From Kiritimatiellia bacterium (GTDB lineage: Bacteria > Verrucomicrobiota > Kiritimatiellia > JAFGHX01): DNA of 59,391 bases. Shown here one piece after another: positions 43,689-51,980 of this stretch. The first letter of the stretch is position 1; each line of letters starts with the position of its first letter. The notes under the pieces are model-generated. The model was not told the origin of the DNA and did no database searches. It saw only the letters and a program-made list of their open reading frames with translations. The position numbers and the translations under genes are program-made. The stretch lies in contig JAFGHX010000118.1 of NCBI GenBank assembly GCA_016929905.1, forward strand, positions 1 through 59,391, read 5' to 3'.

Positions 43689-46600
43689 ATGCCTAGCACC
43701 CCAGGCATCGGTCAAAGTGCCGGCCAGCACTACGATGTGGCCCGAGCCATCCAGACGTTCCTTGGACAAATGGCCGAGGGAGGGATCAAAGTTGGCTCGG
43801 CAGTCATCAAGGAACTACTGCAAAACGCAGATGACGCCGGCGCCAGCGAGGTACAGGTCATCCTCGATGAGCGACAACACGGCAGTGATCTGCACAAAGA
43901 CTACAGTCCGTTGCTTTCTCCCGCACTGCTGGTTAGGAACAATGCCCCGTTCAGGGACAAAGACGACGTAGCTCCCGGCGACCAGGATGATTTCACCGCG
44001 ATCTGCGACGTGGCCAGCGGTCACAAGCGTTTCCAGGCAACGGCTGCAGGGAGGTTCGGCATAGGGCTCAACAGCGTCTACTTCCTCACGGATACACCAG
44101 TTCTCTTCTCCCGGCGAGAGGTGCATGTTTTCGATCTGCTGCACCGGATATTCCCGGCGAATGGCTGGCGCTTCCCTCTTGATGATTTCCGAGCTGCGGC
44201 GCAGACCGAGGCCGGCCCACTGAAGACTGTTCTGGAGCGCATTCTACCCAAAGTCGCGCTCGGGTCTGACCTGCCGTTCGGGGCCATCGCCGGGGACCCA
44301 ACCGGTGACTACCGGCAGGCGCTGCTCCGGCTGCCGCTACGACAGCAGAACACTGGGGCAAAGCCGCTGTATCCTGATCTATTTGCGTCGGAAGAGGTCC
44401 GACTCGGCCTCCTTGACGAGATGTCGGTGCAAGCGGCTCGCGCCATACTGTTTCTCAAGAACGTGGATCGGATTCAGTTTGGCGTTCTGACCGAGGAAGG
44501 TGTCGCGACGATCGCATTGATCGAAGCGACCGCTCATCCCCTTGAGTTCCGAAGATTCGAGGACTCTGTCCGTGAGGCCGCCAAGCAGATGACGCAGAGT
44601 AGCGAGCTGAAGTGTGCATATCCACGGACGGTCACGTTCCGTAGGTGGGCAGGAGAAGTGACAACAGAAGAGTCGGTGTGGCCATTCCACGTCCGACATA
44701 CCGCGCGTTTTGACGACCCAGACCTGCTCGACTTCAGGCAACGGCTGCAGAGGAACCAGGAACGTGCGGTGCCTTGGGCTTCTATTGGGATTCCGCTGGG
44801 CGTGGAAGCCATTCGCATTGATGGAACCGATGCCCCCCAGTGGAGGGTATTCCTTCCGCTTCTGGAACCAGGCCCATCCGGATGCATCTTCAGCGCTGGA
44901 CTCTTCGTCGGCCCGTCCCGTCAGCGGGTCGAGTTCCGAATCGATGGCTCGGACGACGCAAGGCGCAAGACGGACTGGAATCGGTTGCTTGTTGAGAAGG
45001 GTGTGGTCCCTCTTCTCAGGGAAGCCAGTCTCGACATGCTTGATCTGGTTCCAAAGCTGATCCAAGACCATCCGAGAGAATACCTGGCTCTGTTTCCTCT
45101 GGCCGGCCCGGATGGGGCGCCGCAATCGCTGGCGCAGCACCTGCAGGCGTGTTTCTCCAAAGAGCCCTGGTGTCTCCGACTGCATGATCTATGGGGAGAG
45201 ACCGTCGAAATCCTGATCGGCGGCGAGAGCACGAGCATTTCCATGGACATGGTCCCGGATTGGCTTGCTGCCTACGGGGATCGTTTCCACGCTCTATCAT
45301 GCGTGGAACGGCGATTCATCAGGTGGAGCTTGGGTGACGCCCTGCGCGCGAGACTGGGCAGTCAGGCAAGCGTTTCTGTTCAACGTGCGGTCTCTGCCGA
45401 TGTCGCCAGGTGTGTCCTTGTTCACGATGAACCGCCCGACCCTCAGGACCTGGACAAGCTCATCAGCCGTTCGGCAGAATCAGGCGCCGTTCTCACTCCC
45501 AAAGGACTTTCCGGCTGCTGGGCGTTCTGCAGGGCCGGCGATGGCAACCCTCTGAAATATGAACCGGAAGCTCTCTACATCGTTCAGTCTGGCGATGCAG
45601 AACTTCCCATACATCGCGCCTTCCAATCCTCGCATCTCAGCTTTGACGGGGTGGAGTGGGTCTCTGCCAAAGCCGGTTTGCCCCTGCTGCCCACCGAGCA
45701 ACGGCGGCAAATCGAGAACGTGAGTGAGGCGGACGAGGCTGCGGCCCTTCAGCTCCTGCGGCGCGTATCGAGCCGGTATGGGCACGACAGCCTGGCATCG
45801 GCCGGGGACATCGCCCCTGTTGTCGATTTCCTCGCTGGAGTGGATGCCGTCCGACTTCCACCGGATCTGCACCTGGGGTTTCTCATCCGCACTGCCCACA
45901 ACACTTCAGATCGTAGGTCCATGGGCACTGTGCTCCTGCGCCCTGAATCCAAATCGGATGAAGACACAGCCCTCTGGGAAGGACTATTCCGGCGGAATTT
46001 CCCGCAAGTCGACCCCTCCTTTTCTCGTGAGATTCACCGCTTGCTCAGCCAGCAGCCCGGCCTTGTCGATGCCCTGGCCACCGCAGACTGCGGTGTCGCC
46101 ATTCCCGATGCCAACAACGCACTCGCCATCTTCGCCAGAGCTCGCAGGTCTGCACCCGAACGCTTTCCCACCATCGAGGAGGAAGTCAACCGTCCCACGG
46201 TCAAGGCTCACGCGGAAAAGGCGGCCGGAGTACTCCTGGAGATCGCGAATCGCCATTGGGACAGCTTGGACGAAGAATGCCGTCTGACGCTACAAGCGCT
46301 TCCCATTCACCGGACGGCCGACGGGCGTTTGGTATCTCTTTGCGACCCCATGGGCGCTGACCAGTCTTCCGTGCGAGCCCGGTTTCGGTTGCAGTCTCAG
46401 GATGACATCAAGGACGCACCCATCACGGTCCCCGAGTGCCGCCTCCTTCACAGCGCAGACAGAATGATTGTCCGGTTCTACAGGCAACGACTCGGCTTGG
46501 AAGAGCATGGCCGCGCCGCCGTTCTGAAGGACGTACTCAGGCAGATCGGCGAGCCGGATAGGGACAACCGCTCGCTGTTGGCCTATCTGGTGCGGCATTA

Positions 46601-49600
46601 TTCCGAGACGATCCAGCGACTCAGCGAGTCACCTGAGCCGGGATACAAGAGAGACGCGGAAGAGATGGCGGCGTTACTCACGGACGCTCGGGTAGTCCCT
46701 TGTCTGGACGGTAAGTGGCGTCGCGCGCAAGAGGTCTCCGGAGCGTGGCCGGCGGCAGAACGGCTGCGCCGGCAGGGCTGGCACAAGAAGGACATTGGCC
46801 CACTGCTCACGGCCCTGTTCGACAAGCTGAGCATCAGTGACTTGGATGGTGCTGTTCGGGACAGTCTGAGTCGCTTCTGCGAGATAGAATCACTTGACGT
46901 CAGACAGCTTGCCTGCCAGGCGGTTACGAGTGAATCGCGTGACTTGTCGTTGGCCCAACGATTCAAAGTGCTGATCGACAACTGGGAAGATCGTCCGGCA
47001 GACGCAACGAGAGCCGAGGCACTCAGCGACGTCACCGTGCCCAGCCTCACGGGCCGGACAGCCTTTCCCGAAGCCGAGATACTCTCGCAGGCTATTCTCC
47101 ACCTTCCGCAACCCATCCTCAGCTACCTGGCCCCCAAGGCGGTGGATTTGCAGGCCCTTGCCGATGAAGTCGGCTTGTCCGCCGCCAAGGCGAGGCAGGT
47201 GCTGGAGTACATCGGTGTTGCGACCGTTGACGCTGCCGTCTGTGACGAGAGGCTGCGGTCAGGGTTCAAGGGCATATGGAAAACGCTTGAGAAAAGGAAT
47301 CGTCTTGCCCTCCTCGAACATGTGGCTGGCAGAGCCAATCTTGCCAAGGCGCTGTCGACAGAGGTGTCGACGGAGTCCGTGGTCTTGGTGTCGGAGGACC
47401 ACTGGGCCCCGCCCGCCAACGTTGTATGTCCCAAGTGGCTTGATACGAAGCCGACCAATCTGCCCGCCTCAAAGCTGCCCTACGTGGACAGCGTTTCGGC
47501 GAATGTTCGCTCATTGTGGGACTCCTGGTGCGGGATTGCTGGTTTCAGCCAGGTTCTCGACACAATGCTCACGCACATTCGCACCATGGGCACTGCGAAG
47601 TGGCTACGTTCGGCAGCCGATCTCTACGACTGGATTGACCGTGCTGCTTCCTGGAAACAGTCATCCCCATCGGACTTGCAGACGGCGCTTGGCGAGCTGC
47701 CCTGGGTCTGCGCAGAAAAGGCCACCGAAGTGCGGTTCCTGCTCCCGGCCGAAGTGATTGTGCACCGAGGCGGCGACGTGCTCAAGCATAGGTTTTGGGT
47801 TGCTACTCGGCTGCCTGCGTATGCCAAGAAGATGACGGCGACACCGGGCTTTCTCACAGCCCCAGAGCCATCCGAAGAGAACCTCGAGGCGTTATGCGAG
47901 TGTCTCGCGGCTGCCCAGGAAACTGATCCCCAGGGGCTTGCATCCGTCTATTCCCTCGTTGCCGAACTGCTTGGCGAGGATGAACGTCTCGCTCCCGTAT
48001 GGGATCGACTTGCCGCAACTCAGTCCGTGTTCCACCTTTTCAGGGGCAGTGGTCAGCCGGACACGAGACTTGGCGTCTTCCTCGGAACCGGCCAGCACCA
48101 AGACGATATCGGACAGCAGATCCTCTGCCTTAAGCGAAGCCCAGAGAACCTGCCGAAGGGCTTGAGACAGACTCTTCAGCGGCTGGGCGTCCCGGATTCC
48201 CCCACGGCAGAACAGGCGGCACATGCGCTGTGCACGATCAGCGGGCCGGTGAAGGACCACCGGGCTGCTTACGAGGTACTCGTGGCGCTCCTCGTCGACT
48301 CCGAAGTCGAGGTTGACTCACGCATCCGCGTACCAGCATGCTCAGGGAAGTTCGAGCCCCTGGCTGACTGCTATTGGGACGAAGAACTCGGCCAGCCCGG
48401 CCGCCTAGAACCGGGTGCCCGCCGCTGGCTAATCCACGCTCCGGACAGGACTACCAGACGACTGATCGAGTGGGTGGGCCGACACCCAAGGAGCCCTGTT
48501 CTCCTTCTTCGCAAGTGCGCCCGCCGTCAGATCACCGAGTCCCCCCGTGCGGACGAGACTTCAACAATGTCGCAGGTTCTTGGCCCCTGGCGGGATCTCC
48601 TCGCGGAGCTACATCGGGACGGATCCGTCTTTCGCGAACAGATTACCGATGTCATGGGCAGTTTGCCGGTTCACGCCGTCAACGTAGCTGCCGTCGATCG
48701 CATCCGGGTGCGCTACGAACTTCCTGGCGGGGATGTTGTGGATCAGTCTTCGTCATGGGGTGGTCCTCAGGCGGCGCACGACGGAAAGGCGACGATCTTT
48801 GTTCAACAGGCGCTCACGGCCACTGCCAGAGGCGACACCGCTGCGGACGCCATCGTTACAGACAGGCTCATCGCGACTGAAGTGGTGGATCTTCTCCGCA
48901 CAAGCGCGTCCACGACTAACGACAATGAAGCCGCGGCAGCACAGGAACTGATTCTGCAACACCTGGAACGGCCATCGGTCCTGCTCACACGCATGCGCCA
49001 GGAGAACCAGGATCACTTCTTTCATCAGTACCACGACCAAGTAGCGGACCCGGAGTTCGCAAAGCTATTCGAGGAGTACCGAAAGACAAGCTCTCGGTCC
49101 CCGCGCCGGCAAGAGCTTGAAGAGAACATGCGGCAGATCATGGAGCGCGAGTACGTCGACGCCCGTCGCGACCAGATCCGCGGATACGGCTACGACGAAT
49201 TCTCCGTGTTCGCCGAGCTTGTTCAGAACGCTGAGGACGCGTATCTGCAGCGACACCGCCTCGGCATGGACCCCCTTGAGCATCGACCGGTTACGTTCAG
49301 ATATGTCCCGAACGGGGGGGATGGCCAGAGCCTTTATGTGGAGCACTATGGCCGTCCATTCAACTACTGGCGGCACGGGAAGCATGAGGATGCGAATTAC
49401 TCCAGGGACGTCGAAGGAGTGCTCAGATCTGCGGGAAGCTTCAAGCCGCACACCACGACCGCAACGGAAGCGGAGCGTACCGTCGGCCGGTTTGGACTTG
49501 GGTTCAAGTGCGTCTACCTGATCACCGACCGGCCCGCAATCCACTCCGGTTGGTGGCACTTCGCGATAGAGGCTGGTTGCTTGCCCGTCGAGGTGCCTCC

Positions 49601-51980
49601 ACCCACGGAGATTCCCCTCGGCGCAACTCGCATTGAACTCCCGCTGCGAGAAGACGCCGAACTGTTGCGCGAGGACGCGTCCAGGCAACTGATCAACTTG
49701 CTTCCCTTCTTGCGCGAGGTGGACAGCATTGAACTATGCGATGCTCGGACGGAAACGAGACTACGGCTTTGCGTTGATGAGACTTGGAGTTGTGGGGATG
49801 GAGTCATAGGCGAACTCGTCTCCATAGAGGGCGCATCTTTCCTTCGTGCCAATCGCGTTCGGTTCTTGCGGCTGCGGCAAGCCGATCACGCAGGGCAAAT
49901 GGCCTTTCTCCTTGCCGATGACGGGCTGCCAGCGGCATGGGCGGAGGCGTTTGCATACGATGCTTTCGTGGTGCTTCCGTTGCACGCGCGGCTCGGGTGC
50001 GGAGTGGGCATATCGAGTAGATTCGAGGTGCAGTCCGGGCGTACCCACCTGGTCGATCCAGAGGCCAATGCGCAACGGTTTGCGGAGGTTGCAGCGCTAA
50101 TCAGGCGCGTGCCGGCGGCGCTCAGGAAGTGCGCAGAGGTCGGATCCATACATCCAGAGATGTTTCGTCGCTTCTGGTGTATCTGGCGATGGCATGGTGG
50201 TGACAACGAAACCGAACAGTTGCGCCGTAACCTCGCAGAAACGCTCGCCGCGTTGCCGGAGGCCGATAGGGTCGTGCCCACGTTCGACAAGTCGTCCTGC
50301 ATATCTCTGCACGATACACCGGCTTTCTACTTCCGGGGCGTCCCTGAGAAGGTCCGGATGGCGCTGCTGACCTCTGGTATGCCGGTCAACCATGAGGACG
50401 GTCAACAGAGAGTTCTCGCGCCGGATAACACGGTCCCCGACGATTTCGTCACGGCGTATCTCCAGACGTGTCGATACGCCGAAGTCGTCCCGACAGCAAG
50501 GCTTGTGCCTCTCGACTGGAAGGCCATTGGGATCTCATGTCGTGAATTCGCGTGGCTGGTTGAGCACCCAGATGTGCTCAACGCCATTGCTGCGGCGTTT
50601 CCCGAGCGAAACTGGGGAGAAGTCCTGGCATGGTTGCGTGAGTGCCCCGTTGCGGGCATCGATGGCAACGGTCGTCGGACTGAGGCGTGCCCGAGCGAGC
50701 TCCACGCGCCAGAGTTTGACGGGATGTCCCACCTGCCCAGCCGTCTCTTGACCGTCCTGGGCGACGGGTACGACGCCGCGGCGGTGCAGCTTCTAAAGGA
50801 TGCAGGGCTTCAGACGCGCCCCACCGCCAAGACCATACACCATTGGATTTCTGACGGACAACTCACAGCAGGTGAGTGTAATGGCCTGCTTCGCTATCTG
50901 GTTGATAAGCAGCGATTCATGGACCGTCAGTACCGACAACTGGACGAGGTCCTCAGGACGCCTTGGGTTCCCTCGGGGCGCCGACGGCTCACTACGGCTG
51001 ATGCTGCAGACGCCGGCTTGATCGCGCGTGACGTCCTGAGCGACGATCTCTTCAAGGCATGGATCGGTCTATCCTCATCGCCTCCACCCCCTCCGCTCCC
51101 ATCGCGACTCAATTCACAACAGGCAACACGCTGGTTGAACGATCTATTCGAGTGGTGGCGCATGAACGGGGCGGGGTGGACGAGCCGTTATGAGGAGCGG
51201 GTATATCCGAGCGGCAGCCCCTTCGTGGTTCGTCCTGATTTTCAGCCCAATGACCGCCGTGACAGGAAAGAATGGCTGAGCCTATTCATGCTTGGCGCCT
51301 TCCACACAATGGGACGACAGACGGCCGAACAGCATCGGGGGTTCTTGAGATTATGCGATCGGAAGGGCTGGCTCGACGTCTTTGCCGATCCTCAGATAGA
51401 CGCGGCCAGTTGGATGCGTGTGCTGGAAGGCTACCTGGATGAGAAAGTCGATCAGGCGGATTACTACCAGTGGATCTCCCACTTTGTCCGCATCTTCCAC
51501 CTGTCGCGGTGGCTGCCGCAGTGTGTGGAGAGTTTCCTGGCTACGAATCGTATCCGCAAGCCCTTCTCGCTTGACCACATTGTGGCCCCGCGAGCGTCCG
51601 CCATCTTCCAGGGCGGTGGACCGGATGCGCCGCCCATCACACGGGCGCTTGGGACTGGGGCGTGTTTCGTCATGCGTGAGCTCACGAGAATGCAGGTCCT
51701 CAACCAACCCCACGTGTGGCGTCACTGCTTTGTGCCGGCGCGTCGCGTTCGTCAGGTTCTATGGATTGCCGGCTGCGATGAAATCGACGTCGCACCGGGC
51801 GGCGGAGTCGCGGTCTCTTCCACCATATATGAATTCCTGGTGCGCCGCCTCGGCGATCAGGAGAAGGCCACTTTCGGCAGGTCGTTTGATCTGCCTCTTC
51901 TTGCGGCGGCGAATGGAGAAGGGCCTGGCACACAGTTACCACAGACCGTCGATGATGTGGAGTTGAACGATGACATCTGA
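43689..51980 (+). CDS. Giant sacsin-like protein with two Bergerat (HSP90/GHKL) ATPase modules
   Basis: 2,763 residues. Module 1 at the N-terminus: N-box KELLQNADDAGA at 41-52 with E42 and N46 and glycine box GRFGIGLNSVYF at 121-132. Module 2: FAELVQNAEDAY with E1843 and N1847 and GRFGLGFKCVYLITD at 1933-1947. Both look like the sacsin/HSP90 type, which contains no histidine kinase DHp helix. Between and after them are about 1,700 and 800 residues of helical sequence with no recognised domain. The ATG at 43689 is preferred (AAGGTGGG 9 bases upstream); GTG 43680 is possible. The gene lies 15 bases after qatD and overlaps the helicase gene by 11 bases. Probable function: a large ATP-driven sensor, scaffold or effector in defence. 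Confidence 0.85.
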   Translation: MPSTPGIGQSAGQHYDVARAIQTFLGQMAEGGIKVGSAVIKELLQNADDAGASEVQVILDERQHGSDLHKDYSPLLSPALLVRNNAPFRDKDDVAPGDQDDFTAICDVASGHKRFQATAAGRFGIGLNSVYFLTDTPVLFSRREVHVFDLLHRIFPANGWRFPLDDFRAAAQTEAGPLKTVLERILPKVALGSDLPFGAIAGDPTGDYRQALLRLPLRQQNTGAKPLYPDLFASEEVRLGLLDEMSVQAARAILFLKNVDRIQFGVLTEEGVATIALIEATAHPLEFRRFEDSVREAAKQMTQSSELKCAYPRTVTFRRWAGEVTTEESVWPFHVRHTARFDDPDLLDFRQRLQRNQERAVPWASIGIPLGVEAIRIDGTDAPQWRVFLPLLEPGPSGCIFSAGLFVGPSRQRVEFRIDGSDDARRKTDWNRLLVEKGVVPLLREASLDMLDLVPKLIQDHPREYLALFPLAGPDGAPQSLAQHLQACFSKEPWCLRLHDLWGETVEILIGGESTSISMDMVPDWLAAYGDRFHALSCVERRFIRWSLGDALRARLGSQASVSVQRAVSADVARCVLVHDEPPDPQDLDKLISRSAESGAVLTPKGLSGCWAFCRAGDGNPLKYEPEALYIVQSGDAELPIHRAFQSSHLSFDGVEWVSAKAGLPLLPTEQRRQIENVSEADEAAALQLLRRVSSRYGHDSLASAGDIAPVVDFLAGVDAVRLPPDLHLGFLIRTAHNTSDRRSMGTVLLRPESKSDEDTALWEGLFRRNFPQVDPSFSREIHRLLSQQPGLVDALATADCGVAIPDANNALAIFARARRSAPERFPTIEEEVNRPTVKAHAEKAAGVLLEIANRHWDSLDEECRLTLQALPIHRTADGRLVSLCDPMGADQSSVRARFRLQSQDDIKDAPITVPECRLLHSADRMIVRFYRQRLGLEEHGRAAVLKDVLRQIGEPDRDNRSLLAYLVRHYSETIQRLSESPEPGYKRDAEEMAALLTDARVVPCLDGKWRRAQEVSGAWPAAERLRRQGWHKKDIGPLLTALFDKLSISDLDGAVRDSLSRFCEIESLDVRQLACQAVTSESRDLSLAQRFKVLIDNWEDRPADATRAEALSDVTVPSLTGRTAFPEAEILSQAILHLPQPILSYLAPKAVDLQALADEVGLSAAKARQVLEYIGVATVDAAVCDERLRSGFKGIWKTLEKRNRLALLEHVAGRANLAKALSTEVSTESVVLVSEDHWAPPANVVCPKWLDTKPTNLPASKLPYVDSVSANVRSLWDSWCGIAGFSQVLDTMLTHIRTMGTAKWLRSAADLYDWIDRAASWKQSSPSDLQTALGELPWVCAEKATEVRFLLPAEVIVHRGGDVLKHRFWVATRLPAYAKKMTATPGFLTAPEPSEENLEALCECLAAAQETDPQGLASVYSLVAELLGEDERLAPVWDRLAATQSVFHLFRGSGQPDTRLGVFLGTGQHQDDIGQQILCLKRSPENLPKGLRQTLQRLGVPDSPTAEQAAHALCTISGPVKDHRAAYEVLVALLVDSEVEVDSRIRVPACSGKFEPLADCYWDEELGQPGRLEPGARRWLIHAPDRTTRRLIEWVGRHPRSPVLLLRKCARRQITESPRADETSTMSQVLGPWRDLLAELHRDGSVFREQITDVMGSLPVHAVNVAAVDRIRVRYELPGGDVVDQSSSWGGPQAAHDGKATIFVQQALTATARGDTAADAIVTDRLIATEVVDLLRTSASTTNDNEAAAAQELILQHLERPSVLLTRMRQENQDHFFHQYHDQVADPEFAKLFEEYRKTSSRSPRRQELEENMRQIMEREYVDARRDQIRGYGYDEFSVFAELVQNAEDAYLQRHRLGMDPLEHRPVTFRYVPNGGDGQSLYVEHYGRPFNYWRHGKHEDANYSRDVEGVLRSAGSFKPHTTTATEAERTVGRFGLGFKCVYLITDRPAIHSGWWHFAIEAGCLPVEVPPPTEIPLGATRIELPLREDAELLREDASRQLINLLPFLREVDSIELCDARTETRLRLCVDETWSCGDGVIGELVSIEGASFLRANRVRFLRLRQADHAGQMAFLLADDGLPAAWAEAFAYDAFVVLPLHARLGCGVGISSRFEVQSGRTHLVDPEANAQRFAEVAALIRRVPAALRKCAEVGSIHPEMFRRFWCIWRWHGGDNETEQLRRNLAETLAALPEADRVVPTFDKSSCISLHDTPAFYFRGVPEKVRMALLTSGMPVNHEDGQQRVLAPDNTVPDDFVTAYLQTCRYAEVVPTARLVPLDWKAIGISCREFAWLVEHPDVLNAIAAAFPERNWGEVLAWLRECPVAGIDGNGRRTEACPSELHAPEFDGMSHLPSRLLTVLGDGYDAAAVQLLKDAGLQTRPTAKTIHHWISDGQLTAGECNGLLRYLVDKQRFMDRQYRQLDEVLRTPWVPSGRRRLTTADAADAGLIARDVLSDDLFKAWIGLSSSPPPPPLPSRLNSQQATRWLNDLFEWWRMNGAGWTSRYEERVYPSGSPFVVRPDFQPNDRRDRKEWLSLFMLGAFHTMGRQTAEQHRGFLRLCDRKGWLDVFADPQIDAASWMRVLEGYLDEKVDQADYYQWISHFVRIFHLSRWLPQCVESFLATNRIRKPFSLDHIVAPRASAIFQGGGPDAPPITRALGTGACFVMRELTRMQVLNQPHVWRHCFVPARRVRQVLWIAGCDEIDVAPGGGVAVSSTIYEFLVRRLGDQEKATFGRSFDLPLLAAANGEGPGTQLPQTVDDVELNDDI

